Below, in pieces: positions 51,645 to 60,644 of a DNA stretch of 64,000 nucleotides. This stretch comes from JACCWM01 sp040393065 (GTDB lineage Bacteria > Myxococcota_A > Bradymonadia > Bradymonadales > Bradymonadaceae), in the NCBI GenBank assembly GCA_040393065.1, contig JBEBUW010000012.1, forward strand, positions 1 through 64,000, given 5' to 3'. Numbering within the stretch: position 1 is the stretch's first letter; every line of letters starts with the position of its first letter. Below the pieces are notes generated by a model. It was given only the letters and a program-made list of their open reading frames with translations. It was not told the DNA's origin and did no database searches. The position numbers and the translations under genes are program-made.

Positions 51645-52966
51645 GAACCCTTACTGGCCTCAACTGATGAATTACCAAGTATAAAATCTGTGTCCTCAAA
51701 CGGACCGTCGACCCGATGCTGCGTCAACCTGCCTTCCAGCTTCCATAACAATAACGACAACGCCGTGTAAACCGATGCCTGCCGGACTTGTTCACGATCA
51801 CGTTGCACATAGAGCATGTGTCGATGCCACGTCCCGCGGGCTAACGACAGAGCAATATGCACGGTCCCCACTGGTTTTTCTGGCGAACCTCCCGACGGCC
51901 CTGCAATTCCACTGATCGCCAGGGCATAGTCAGAACCAGCACGCCTGCGTGCACCAATTGCCATCTGACAAACAACTTCACGACTGACCGCGCCATGCGT
52001 AGCCAACGCATCCGGATGAACCCCCAACTCTTCCATCTTGGAACGGTTCGAATACGTAATATATCCGCGCTCAAACCAGGCAGAACTTCCGGAAACTTCC
52101 GTCAGTGCAGCGCCAAGACCACCACCCGTGCACGATTCCGCAACTGTAACGGTGGCTTGCTCAGCCATCAACAGACGTCCAACGCGCGCAACCAACGTTT
52201 CGTCGCCCTCGCTGATCAGCCAGGCACCTGCCCGCTCCAGAACACGCTTTTGCAAACGCTCCAGCCCGGACGATTCCAGTGCTGAAAGCGCCACTTCGAT
52301 CAACGGATAAGCCGCCCGATAACTCACACGCCCTCCAACTTCGGCGGCTATTTCACCGATATCTCCGAGTTTCTCGGCGAGTTCACTTTCACCCACACCG
52401 TGGAAGCCGTACTTCGTGTGGAGTCTGACGCCAGAAGCCGCACTTTCATCCAGAATCGGCACTACATAGGTTTCTAAAAACCAGCGAAACTCCCGCGGGA
52501 CTCCCGGAAAAAACAACACCCTGACACCCGCCTTCACCAGCTCAAAACCAGCGGCTGTTCCCACCTCTGTGCGCAAAATCTTCGCCAGCGCTGGAAAATA
52601 CGCCTGCCGTGCGTTGTTTTCGGTAAAATGAGCACCACGCGCCCGAAAGCGCTCCTTCATCTGCTCCAGCGTCATGTCATCAAGCACCAACGCACACCCC
52701 GCCCAGGCAGCGGCCACTTCACGTGTAAGATCGTCTTCCGTCGGTCCCAGCCCTCCCGACACGATGACCAGCCCGACGCCTTCATCAGCCACCGCATCAT
52801 TGAGCGCTCCCAGAACTGCAGCTCTGGTATCGCGCACAATCCGAATCGACACGACCTCCGCTTCATGCATCCCGGCAAACTGCACCATCGAACCGCTATT
52901 TTGATCCGTAATCCGGCCGTCTAAAAGCTCATCCCCTGTGCATACCACGCTGATTTTCATCATCAT
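51641..52966 (-). CDS. cinA: CinA: nicotinamide-nucleotide amidase/ADP-ribose pyrophosphatase-type protein
   Basis: A 441-residue two-domain CinA. The N-terminal MoaB/MogA-like domain (about 1-170) has ISVVCTGDELLDGRITDQNS, SGGLGPTEDDLTREV and FFPGVPREF. The C-terminal PncC-type deamidase (about 270-420) has VAESCTGGGLGAALTEVSGSS, F-x-x-GYITYSNRSK, AISGIAGPSGGSPEKPVGTVHI. PncC activity recycles nicotinamide mononucleotide in NAD salvage. Full length is 410-430 in most species. ATG 52966 opens a run of three Met codons after AAAGGTG; any of the three may be used. It overlaps thpR. The kinase gene diverges from it after about 170 bases. Confidence 0.95.
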   Translation of the reverse strand: MMMKISVVCTGDELLDGRITDQNSGSMVQFAGMHEAEVVSIRIVRDTRAAVLGALNDAVADEGVGLVIVSGGLGPTEDDLTREVAAAWAGCALVLDDMTLEQMKERFRARGAHFTENNARQAYFPALAKILRTEVGTAAGFELVKAGVRVLFFPGVPREFRWFLETYVVPILDESAASGVRLHTKYGFHGVGESELAEKLGDIGEIAAEVGGRVSYRAAYPLIEVALSALESSGLERLQKRVLERAGAWLISEGDETLVARVGRLLMAEQATVTVAESCTGGGLGAALTEVSGSSAWFERGYITYSNRSKMEELGVHPDALATHGAVSREVVCQMAIGARRRAGSDYALAISGIAGPSGGSPEKPVGTVHIALSLARGTWHRHMLYVQRDREQVRQASVYTALSLLLWKLEGRLTQHRVDGPFEDTDFILGNSSVEASKGS

Positions 52967-53133
52967 TTCACCTTTCGATGTCAGTTCTTCATGCCGATAT
53001 AGCAATCGAAAGCACAACGTCTCTATAGAACTTGACGCTGTCCAGAGCACTGCACTACAGTCCAAGTTCAGCGCGCGGCTCCACTCGTCGCCTTACATCA
53101 GACGTCCAAATCCATGACAATGTGCATGGTGCC

Positions 53134-55734
53134 ATGGGTTATTTCATGCCTGATATTTTCGATAAATACCAGCTTATCAAGCGAATAGCTCAGGGCGGAA
53201 TTGCCGAAGTCTTTCTGGCCAGACAACTCGGCGATGTCGGCGGATTTTCAAGGCAAGTCGCGATTAAGCGCATGTTTCCGCACCTGATCGATCGCGAGGA
53301 CATCATCACGATGTTCATCGACGAAGCGCGCATTGTGGCCGAACTCAATCACCCGGCGATCGTGCAGACTTTCGATCTTGGCGTGACCGATGGCGCTTTT
53401 TACATCGCTATGGAATACATCGACGGCCTGGATTTGCGCCGGGTCTGTGAAATCGGCATCGAAAACGACGCTTTTCTGCCTGCTGAAATCGCGGTCCAGA
53501 TCATCATCGAAGCAGCCGCCGGTCTGCATTATGCGCACACGCGCGTCGACGCCAACGGCAACCCGATGAACATCGTCCACCGCGATGTTTCTCCACAAAA
53601 CATCCTGATCAGTCGACAAGGCGCCGTAAAAATCTGCGACTTTGGCATTGCCAAGGCAGAACGACGTTTGACCACAACTCGTTCCGGAGAGTTCAAAGGC
53701 AAATTTGGCTACATGAGCCCCGAGCAGGCCGAGGGCCTGCCACTCGACGCGCGAAGCGACATCTTTTCGCTCGGCATCATGCTGTATGAAATCACGGTCG
53801 GAACGCGGCTTTTTCGTGCTTTTAACGAATATGAAACCATCAAACTGGTCGTAAATGCGCAGATTGAGCCGCCTTCGAAAATCGTTCCGAACTTTCCGCG
53901 AGATCTGGAAGCGATTATCCTGAAAGCCCTGCAACGAGAGCCCTCCAAACGGTTTCAGACTGCCGAAGCCCTCCAACTCGCCCTGGAAGACTGGTTGTTT
54001 ACCCATCGGCAACGTGTGGGCCCGCAGCAAATCGCTCGTTACATGGAACTTTTGTTTTCTAAGCTTCCGCCAGAAACCGAGGAAAACACACCGCTGCGCA
54101 CCGAATCAGCACCTGCTTCCGCGGTTGCGGCTCCAGCTCCGGCTCCGGCGCCTGTGCAGACGACACCCAATCCTGTGTTGCCTTCTTTGCAGATTCAGCC
54201 CAGACCCGGCTCGAGCCCACTTCCGACCGCTCTCAATCTGCCATCGCCCTCAACCGGGCTGCGATTGCCTGCCCCCAGACTCGATCAGACTTCGATTGAC
54301 GCGATGTTTGCCGATAACGCTGTCGGCGATGACGATTTAACGCGTCCATTTTCACCCGATCAACAACGTTCTCCGGCTCCTGCGCCTGCTGCTGTTGGAT
54401 TGCCCGACCCGGCCAGCATGCAACATCCAGCCGCACCCGCAGCGACGGCCATCCCGGCAGCACTTCCCGCCCCGGCCCCGGCCCGTTTACAACCACAGCT
54501 CAGACCTGCAACACCTCAAGCTCTCCGGCCCCAAACGGCTCCGGCACAACCACCAGCCGCAGAACCGGCCCCGGCACCGCAAAAAACCTGGTCCGTCGAT
54601 CCACTACTCGACGATGACGACGATACCAACTGGGCCCAAACCCACGCCCGGCGCAAAAAGCTACTCGCCGGCGTCGCCATTCTTGGTGCCGCCATTGTCA
54701 TCGGCGGCGCAGCCTGGTTTCTTACGCAGCAGCCCGAACCCGATGCCCACCAGGCTTCCCTGGCCGAAAGCCCGGAAAGCACGGAGGTAATTCATCGCGG
54801 CCCTCTGCTCGATCACCCGACCACCAACGTTTCCGTTGAATCTACCCCGCCGGGCGCCCATATCGTCGTAAATGGAAAATTATCCGGCCTCACAACACCG
54901 GCCGAAGTCGCTCTGTTTCGCGATACGCCCAACGAAATCGTGCTCTATTCGCAGGGATTTCTTCCCTCCCAATTGATTCTGACGCCTTCAGAATCAACGC
55001 CGGTACAATCCGCAAATCTTACGCCACGCCCTCAGCCTGTTGCTGGCAAACTTCATCTAAAAAGCACACCCCTTGGCGCAACCATTACCTTGAACGGCGA
55101 GCAGATTGGCACCACGCCTATGACGCTCGAAAATATCGCCAGCAATTTTGAACACCATGTCCAGCTAAGCCTGAATGATCATTTTACGTTCGCCGGCTTC
55201 ATTTATATTTTGCCAGAACTCGACAATACCATTGACGCTATTCTGGCTCCGCTCGACCAGCCCGGTCGTCAGGCGCTCGTTGAAGTCGCTTTTGAACCAC
55301 TCCCACGCGGCTCGCATGTACAGCTTAACGGCGAAACCCTGGGAATTTCTCCGTTTTACTCCAACCAAAGCCGCGATTCTCTGCTCCAACTCGAAGTGCA
55401 AGCCGTCAATCATCAAGCAATCCGCCGCGTTATCGCAACTTCGGATATCGGCTCATTTCTTTTGCGTCCTTATCTTCCACCGATCAAACGGGAAGCCGGC
55501 CGCATCAGTCTAAACGTACAGCCGGCGGCCGCAAACGTGTACATCGGCTCGCGCGCCTACGATGCAAAGCAACTGCGCAACATCGAACTGCTGGAAGGCG
55601 AGTACGATGCCGTCTTCGAAACCACAGACGGCGAACGGCTCCGCACCAAAATCCAGGTTCATCCCAATCAGCGCACTTCCTACAATGTGCAACTCACCGC
55701 CGAACAGGCCACTGTAACCGTTTCCCAGCGCTGA
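53134..55734 (+). CDS. Ser/Thr protein kinase with PEGA repeats
   Basis: An 866-residue Hanks-type kinase anchored in the inner membrane. The kinase domain (about 10-280) shows GGIAEVFLAR, VAIKRM (catalytic Lys), VHRDVSPQNIL, CDFGIAK and YMSPEQAEG. A Pro/Ala-rich linker of about 200 residues is followed by one transmembrane helix (LLAGVAILGAAIVIGGAAWFL). Outside are PEGA-type beta repeats with the motif (V/L)-x-(S/T)-x-P-x-G-A-x-(I/V)-x-(V/L)-N-G-x-x-x-G-x-(T/S)-P, for example VESTPPGAHIVVNGK and LKSTPLGATITLNGEQIGTTP. Such kinases sense envelope signals in myxobacteria. ATG 53134 is chosen; 53146 is equally possible. Followed by a terminator of the CGGCAA family. Confidence 0.93.
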   Translation: MGYFMPDIFDKYQLIKRIAQGGIAEVFLARQLGDVGGFSRQVAIKRMFPHLIDREDIITMFIDEARIVAELNHPAIVQTFDLGVTDGAFYIAMEYIDGLDLRRVCEIGIENDAFLPAEIAVQIIIEAAAGLHYAHTRVDANGNPMNIVHRDVSPQNILISRQGAVKICDFGIAKAERRLTTTRSGEFKGKFGYMSPEQAEGLPLDARSDIFSLGIMLYEITVGTRLFRAFNEYETIKLVVNAQIEPPSKIVPNFPRDLEAIILKALQREPSKRFQTAEALQLALEDWLFTHRQRVGPQQIARYMELLFSKLPPETEENTPLRTESAPASAVAAPAPAPAPVQTTPNPVLPSLQIQPRPGSSPLPTALNLPSPSTGLRLPAPRLDQTSIDAMFADNAVGDDDLTRPFSPDQQRSPAPAPAAVGLPDPASMQHPAAPAATAIPAALPAPAPARLQPQLRPATPQALRPQTAPAQPPAAEPAPAPQKTWSVDPLLDDDDDTNWAQTHARRKKLLAGVAILGAAIVIGGAAWFLTQQPEPDAHQASLAESPESTEVIHRGPLLDHPTTNVSVESTPPGAHIVVNGKLSGLTTPAEVALFRDTPNEIVLYSQGFLPSQLILTPSESTPVQSANLTPRPQPVAGKLHLKSTPLGATITLNGEQIGTTPMTLENIASNFEHHVQLSLNDHFTFAGFIYILPELDNTIDAILAPLDQPGRQALVEVAFEPLPRGSHVQLNGETLGISPFYSNQSRDSLLQLEVQAVNHQAIRRVIATSDIGSFLLRPYLPPIKREAGRISLNVQPAAANVYIGSRAYDAKQLRNIELLEGEYDAVFETTDGERLRTKIQVHPNQRTSYNVQLTAEQATVTVSQR

Positions 55735-55753
55735 ATCATTTATCCACAACACC

Positions 55754-55799
55754 AAAAAGGCCGCGGCAATATCTCATAAGACATTGCCGCGGCCTTTTA
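55754..55799 (+). terminator. Terminator, CGGCAA...TTGCCG family (copy C)
   Basis: AAAGGCCGCGGCAAT pairs with ATTGCCGCGGCCTTT around a short loop and has A/T runs on both sides. It can serve the kinase gene and perhaps the leftward lipoprotein. Confidence 0.88.
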
Positions 55800-55856
55800 C
55801 TTTCCGGCGATTCCAAAATCTCGCAGACAAAAATGCCTACGGTTTAAGAATCCTGT

Positions 55857-56462
55857 TTAAGGATTCTGTCCGACCTGCTCCTCAATATATTTTGGAATAT
55901 AACCCACCGTAATATGCGTGGCGCCAGTCGCACCATCATCCCAACTCGCAAACAAGCGAAAACGCGTCGATGCCATAATCACAGCGCCCGGCCGCGGAAT
56001 ATCCTCGGTCAAAGCATCCGCAAATTCTGTAAATCGAGCACGAACCACCAGAGGCGAAAAGTTATAATGCTTGATTTCCAGCGTTGAAACGCGATTCCCA
56101 TTATGCGGCCAAAAGCCAGCGCGAATCGTGCGCGTTTCACCGTCTTTTTCGATGATACAACCTTTGAAAACAGCCCCTTTATGACGCCACCCTCCATCAT
56201 AAACTTCCAGGCGTCCGCAATGCTTTTCGAGAACGGCAAGTGCTTCTTGCTCTTCCTGGCCCAGATAAAGGCCGTCTACGCCTTCCAGCGCCAGACTTCC
56301 TTCTCGTTCTAAAAAGATCTTGGGCTGCCCCTGAACCGCATACCTGATTTCCTCGGCAGAAAGTGGCGGAGCCTTTCGAGGACCACAGCCACCAGAAATC
56401 AGCAACATTCCAACAAGAATCAGAGCAACGCCGGGCGCAACGTTTTTTTTGTTCATAGACAT
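55857..56462 (-). CDS. Small lipoprotein next to rimK
   Basis: A 201-residue predicted lipoprotein with signal APGVALILVGMLLISGGC and lipobox SGGC. The mature protein starts with a Pro/Ala spacer, and then has a small alpha/beta body (GQPKIFLEREGSLALEGVDGLYLGQEEQEALAVLEKHCG). GLYLGQ followed by a helix and two Cys suggests a SmpA/BamE-like fold, but this is weak. The start is uncertain: ATG 56462 or 56456, or an upstream GTG at 56534; the first two leave a normal signal peptide. It is the third gene of a probable kinase-rimK-lipoprotein unit. Confidence 0.7.
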   Translation of the reverse strand: MSMNKKNVAPGVALILVGMLLISGGCGPRKAPPLSAEEIRYAVQGQPKIFLEREGSLALEGVDGLYLGQEEQEALAVLEKHCGRLEVYDGGWRHKGAVFKGCIIEKDGETRTIRAGFWPHNGNRVSTLEIKHYNFSPLVVRARFTEFADALTEDIPRPGAVIMASTRFRLFASWDDGATGATHITVGYIPKYIEEQVGQNP

Positions 56463-56537
56463 CGAGGAGGCCCGTCCGAAACCGTGACAGGTTCGAAGGA
56501 TTTTAATCAATTCAATGCAAATACAGGACATCACCCA

Positions 56538-57428
56538 CTAGCAATGGTTCCTTTGTAGATGAATTTGAGTTTCCGTCCAACAGATAATCTCACGCGCGAC
56601 ATCTTTGCCTGTCGTCGTTTCAATTCCTTCCAGCCCCGGCGATGAATTCACCTCAATCACCAGAGGCCCTTGCTCAGTAACAAGCAAATCCACGCCTGCC
56701 GTATGCAATCCAACACACTGAGCCGCTGCCAGAGCAACTTCTGCTTCCCGCGCACTCAGCCTGGCCGGAGTGCTCGTACCACCACGATGCAAATTGCTAC
56801 GGAACTCGCCTTTTTCGGCATGCCGATGCATGGCTGCCACAACTTTGCCGCCCACAATGATGACACGCACGTCATGACCACGGCTTTCCTGGACGTATTG
56901 CTGCACCAGACAATCCGCATCCAGGCTCCACAAGGTCTCCAGGGTTGAGCGCGCCTGCTCCACGGTATCTGCCTTGATCACGCCAATCCCCTGCGTTCCA
57001 CTCAAGAGCTTGATGATAACGGGCGTCCCCACGCTTTGTAGTGCGGCGTCAATCATCTCCGGACTGCAGACCAGAGCTGTACGCGGCACAGGGATCTGCG
57101 AAGCCGCCAGAAACTGTAAGGTCCGAAATTTATCCCGACTCAGAGCAATCGCGTTGGACGAATTGAGCACAAATATGTTCTTCAGCTCAAAATACGTCAG
57201 CATCGCAATACCTTGCCGGGTTACCGACGCCCCTATACGCGGAATGATGCCATCAAAATCATGCAGCGAGAGCCCATCACACGTGAGAATCAGACCTTCT
57301 TCCCCGGCAGAAACCGAGCAATGCAATGGATTGATGATCCGCACATCATGCCCGCGTTTACGACCACTTTCAGCCAGACGCCGCGTGCTATACAGAGTAC
57401 GTTTTGTAGAGAATATCCCGAGCTTCAT
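56538..57428 (-). CDS. rimK: RimK-type ATP-grasp alpha-L-glutamate ligase
   Basis: RimK adds glutamate residues to the C-terminus of ribosomal protein S6 or, in related enzymes, to other acceptors. The 296-residue length is normal. ATP-grasp signatures are the central VIIKLLSGTQGIGVI phosphate loop, QQYVQESRGHDVRVIIVGGKVVAAM, RSNLHRGGTS and the metal-binding GVDLLVTEQGPLVIEVNSSPGLEGIE. The N-terminal domain starts MKLGIFSTKRTLYSTRRL. It follows the kinase gene after 28 bases and precedes the lipoprotein. The substrate is not predictable from the sequence. Confidence 0.93.
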   Translation of the reverse strand: MKLGIFSTKRTLYSTRRLAESGRKRGHDVRIINPLHCSVSAGEEGLILTCDGLSLHDFDGIIPRIGASVTRQGIAMLTYFELKNIFVLNSSNAIALSRDKFRTLQFLAASQIPVPRTALVCSPEMIDAALQSVGTPVIIKLLSGTQGIGVIKADTVEQARSTLETLWSLDADCLVQQYVQESRGHDVRVIIVGGKVVAAMHRHAEKGEFRSNLHRGGTSTPARLSAREAEVALAAAQCVGLHTAGVDLLVTEQGPLVIEVNSSPGLEGIETTTGKDVAREIICWTETQIHLQRNHC

Positions 57429-57456
57429 GACTCACCGGTACATTCAAGCACCGACA

Positions 57457-58623
57457 TCAGCCGGTGATAAGACGATAGATAATGAACACCAACAGACAAC
57501 CAATCAGCCCGGCCATTGCAATCAACACACCCCAACCACCTGCATATCCCCCATTCGTTTTCTCTGCCCGACCACGCCTGCTTGCAGGACTGGAATCGTC
57601 CTGAACAGGTGCAGCCACAGGCGCGGCAACGGCAGCCGCACGCCCCGCTGCCTGCAAACCCGCCGGCGGCACATACGTCCTGGTTTCCGCCAGCGTTTCC
57701 AGATCTATCGCTGCAGAAACCTGCGGATCATGCTCCGTAACCACCGGCCATTCGCCCTGCCCCGGAAGCTCAGCAAGCGCTTCTTCGGCAGACTGAAAAC
57801 GCCCGCTCGGGCTCTTATCCATCATCTTTAACAACCAGGACTGCCAGTCCGGCGGACAATCACTGACATCAAAAGGCGTAGGCATCACCAGCTGCGCCAT
57901 CACTGCCCCGTAATTTCCCGCCTTAACGCGCGGCGTACCCGTGAGCCATTCCGCAATCACAAGCCCCAGACTGAACAGATCGGCCGGCGGCCCGGTCGGA
58001 TCTCCCACCACCTGCTCCGGCGCAGCATAGCGCGGCGTACCGATGACATCGCCCACTCGGGTCTTTACCTGCGTCACAGGCTCCCCATCGTCTGACGTCA
58101 ACGGCGCAAGAGCTTTCGCAATCCCAAAGTCCACCAACTTCACATACTCAACCGTTCCGTCCGGCGTTTTACAGAGCAAGATATTGTCCGGCTTAATATC
58201 CCGATGCAAAATCTTCTTACTATGCGCCCACTTCAACGCCGACAACATCTGATGAACCAGCGGCAACGCCCGCGCCGGCGCTATCGGCCCCTCTTCCTGC
58301 AAAACCAGAGCCATACTGCGGCCCTCAACCAGCTCCATCACCAGGAAAGTACCTTCCGAACTGTCCTCGAAATCGTACAGAGCCACGATGTTGGGATGAT
58401 TTACAGCGCGCAGTATCTCCGCCTCTTGCCGCATCCGTGCATACGCATTGGGATCGCTCTGACGCACGTCAGCATGCAAGATCTTGAGCGCAACCTCCCG
58501 CTTCTCACGCAAATCATACGCCGACACGACCTCGCCGTATCCTCCCTGACCAATCCGATGCCTGACACGATAACGTCCATTCAGGTCATCACCAGAAACT
58601 AGAGGAGCTATTGAAGATTTCAC
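57457..58623 (-). CDS. Membrane-anchored Ser/Thr protein kinase
   Basis: A 388-residue Hanks-type kinase. The kinase domain at about 12-270 has the Gly-rich loop GQGGYGEV, VALKIL (catalytic Lys), LHRDIKPDNILL, VDFGIAKAL and GTPRYAAPEQ. An Ala/Pro-rich linker with several Thr/Ser follows. A C-terminal helix (GVLIAMAGLIGCLLVFIIYRL) leaves only the last few residues outside, so there is no sensor domain; it is probably regulated by partners. GTG at 58623 starts the family-like MKSSIAPLVSG and has no clear Shine-Dalgarno sequence. It heads the kinase-rimK-lipoprotein cluster. Confidence 0.9.
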   Translation of the reverse strand: MKSSIAPLVSGDDLNGRYRVRHRIGQGGYGEVVSAYDLREKREVALKILHADVRQSDPNAYARMRQEAEILRAVNHPNIVALYDFEDSSEGTFLVMELVEGRSMALVLQEEGPIAPARALPLVHQMLSALKWAHSKKILHRDIKPDNILLCKTPDGTVEYVKLVDFGIAKALAPLTSDDGEPVTQVKTRVGDVIGTPRYAAPEQVVGDPTGPPADLFSLGLVIAEWLTGTPRVKAGNYGAVMAQLVMPTPFDVSDCPPDWQSWLLKMMDKSPSGRFQSAEEALAELPGQGEWPVVTEHDPQVSAAIDLETLAETRTYVPPAGLQAAGRAAAVAAPVAAPVQDDSSPASRRGRAEKTNGGYAGGWGVLIAMAGLIGCLLVFIIYRLITG

Positions 58624-58990
58624 GAAAAAAGTCGGGGGATAATTCTAGAAAAGGATAAAGGAAGGAAGCCGGCAATCGAGTCAACGATACGCAGTCCCCT
58701 ATGATGGCGCGCTTCGTTTTCACATGCAAGCGACATCAAGTTCGAATCATTCCACGATTTTCTAAAAATTCGCTGGAAGCGGCTTAAACATTTCCATTTC
58801 TCTTCCGCACGGCTAAGATAGATCCCGACAGCAGCACGCTCAAACCTTGACCACCTGTTGAGGCCGTGTTATTCGACTGCATCTAGAATAGACGCACGCT
58901 CAGGCGTTGTATGTCTGTCTTTACTATGACCCGTGAATCGGGTGAAACCTACTCGAAACAAGAATATTAGTATCCTCCAAAGGAGTATGC
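58624..58990. other. Divergent intergenic region
   Basis: A 367-base gap between the kinase (leftward) and the receiver-domain gene (rightward). TTGACC at about 58846 with TATTCG 17 bases later is a weak promoter candidate for the rightward gene. AAAGGAG directly precedes ATG 58991. Nothing else is evident. Confidence 0.5.
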
Positions 58991-59890
58991 ATGAGCCAGA
59001 CGGTCCTCGTAGCCGATGACAGTCGAACGATTCGCAAAGTGGTTGAAATGGCCCTCAAGGCTCAGCCCTTCGAAGTTATCGGCGTAGGAAGTGCTCGCGA
59101 AGCTATGGAAGCCGCAGAGCGTCGCCCTTCTATCATCATACTCGATTATTATATGCCCGATGGCAGCGGCTATGATGTATGCCGGGCACTGAAAGCCAAT
59201 CAGTCGACCAGCAATATTCCTGTTCTGATGCTTGGCGGAACTTATAAGGACTTCGATCCTGCCCTGGCCCGCGATAGCGGCGCTACTGGCGTGCTCATGA
59301 AGCCCTTCAAAACCGACGATCTGCTCAGCGCAATCACTGCGGCAATTTCGTCAGCCCCACGTTCCGCTGGAGCGCCCAGGCCGCCAACCTCGCCGGCTGC
59401 ACCGCCGCCGCGTCCTCCGGTTACGCCGGCATCGCTTTCTCAACCGCCGCGCAATGTACCCACGCCGGCGCCTCGCTCTGCCGTGGACGTTTCGGCTTCC
59501 AGCCAGCCGCGCATCCCCATGTCCAGCAGCCAGCCCAGAATCAATCCGTCCGAAGCGGCTGCAGCCAATGCGCGCCATCGCACTCCGACTCCAGTCAGCG
59601 GACTTTCCTCTCCCGGCTTTACTGCCACCAGCGGTTCCGGTGTTTCGCCGCTGCCGATGAACCGCGCCGAATTGGAAAACTTGATCCGCGAAGAAGTAAA
59701 GAAAACCGTTCGCGAAGAACTCCCCGGTTTGCTGCGCAATGTAATGGGCGAGGTTTTCCAACAAAAAGTTCTGCCGCGCCTGCTCAAACACAGCGATGAG
59801 CGCATCCAGACCACGCTTCGTGAGGAACTGGACGAGCGCATCAAACAACAAGTCCGCCAGGAACTTGAGCGCCTGCTGAGCGAAGAGTAA
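58991..59890 (+). CDS. Response regulator receiver protein with Pro-rich linker and helical tail
   Basis: A 299-residue cytoplasmic protein. The receiver domain (1-120) has acidic pocket D9-D10, phospho-acceptor D52 in IIILDYYMPDGSG and K104 in VLMKPF. A linker of about 100 residues (120-220) is rich in Pro/Ser/Ala. The last 75 residues are highly charged amphipathic helix (LENLIREEVKKTVREELPGLLRNVM and on) with no HTH, so an output through protein contacts is more likely than DNA binding. This resembles myxobacterial receiver proteins in polarity or motility circuits. AAAGGAG is 6 bases upstream. Followed by a terminator of the CGGCAA family. Confidence 0.85.
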   Translation: MSQTVLVADDSRTIRKVVEMALKAQPFEVIGVGSAREAMEAAERRPSIIILDYYMPDGSGYDVCRALKANQSTSNIPVLMLGGTYKDFDPALARDSGATGVLMKPFKTDDLLSAITAAISSAPRSAGAPRPPTSPAAPPPRPPVTPASLSQPPRNVPTPAPRSAVDVSASSQPRIPMSSSQPRINPSEAAAANARHRTPTPVSGLSSPGFTATSGSGVSPLPMNRAELENLIREEVKKTVREELPGLLRNVMGEVFQQKVLPRLLKHSDERIQTTLREELDERIKQQVRQELERLLSEE

Positions 59891-59919
59891 TTCTAAAAAG
59901 TTTCAACGAAATCTACGCC

Positions 59920-59969
59920 AAAAAAGACTCCGGCAATATCCTCTGAGATGTTGCCGGAGTCTTTTTTTT
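59920..59969 (+). terminator. Terminator, CGGCAA...TTGCCG family (copy D)
   Basis: AAAGACTCCGGCAA pairs with TTGCCGGAGTCTTT, with an A run before and TTTTTTTT after. It lies 29 bases after the receiver-protein gene. Confidence 0.9.
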
Positions 59970-60024
59970 CCGAAAAACTTATCGCCCGGCCATTCAACCA
60001 GGCAAAGCTATGATGCGCTCAGGC

Positions 60025-60594
60025 TCATTTCTGCGCTGCGCTTACCATCTTCCGAAGGCTGGCAACGTCATGCACGCCGACTGAAACCTGATCGACCACC
60101 CCATCAGGTCGAAGAACCACCAACGTTGGAATGCGCGAAACCCGATACAGGGAACTGGCCGAACCATCATCCAACAATGTGGTCATCGTCAGCGCATTAC
60201 GCTGCAAAAAAGTCCGCACCAATTCCTCGCGCATGCCATCTTCGTCATCCGTGTTGATCGACAAAATATGCACATGCTCGGCCAGTTCCGGATCGGCCGC
60301 CAGCTGCTGAAGCGCCGGCATTTGCTTACGGCACGGCGGGCACCACGTAGCCCAGAAATCCATCAAGACGACCTTGCCCTGATAGTCGGAAAGCTTCTGC
60401 ACCTCTCCTCCATGCACTTCCTTCAAACCAAAATTCGGCCCCGGCCGCCCCACCATTTGATTGGCAGGATCTGGCTGCAAAAAATTAAACAAAATCACGG
60501 CCAGCAACGCTGCGACCAGCCCCCAGACCGCAAATGTAATGATCTTTTCTTTATTGATTCCACCCGCTCCAGCGTTTTCTGCCTGCATGCTCAA
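60025..60594 (-). CDS. TlpA-like membrane-anchored thioredoxin
   Basis: A 189-residue protein with one N-terminal transmembrane helix (IITFAVWGLVAALLAVILFNFL, about 18-39) and a periplasmic thioredoxin fold. The redox motif W84-C85-P-P-C88 sits in LMDFWATWCPPCRKQMPAL, and cis-Pro lies in SRIPTLVVL. Such proteins reduce or exchange disulfides in cytochrome c maturation or other periplasmic partners. TTG 60594 has GAGG five bases upstream and the internal ATG 60588 is an alternative. It may be cotranscribed with the binding-protein gene upstream, after a 50-base gap. Confidence 0.88.
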   Translation of the reverse strand: MSMQAENAGAGGINKEKIITFAVWGLVAALLAVILFNFLQPDPANQMVGRPGPNFGLKEVHGGEVQKLSDYQGKVVLMDFWATWCPPCRKQMPALQQLAADPELAEHVHILSINTDDEDGMREELVRTFLQRNALTMTTLLDDGSASSLYRVSRIPTLVVLRPDGVVDQVSVGVHDVASLRKMVSAAQK

Positions 60595-60644
60595 TGTATC
60601 CTCTCAAAATCCAAGAATGGGGAGATTTTATTTTTGCCAACAAC

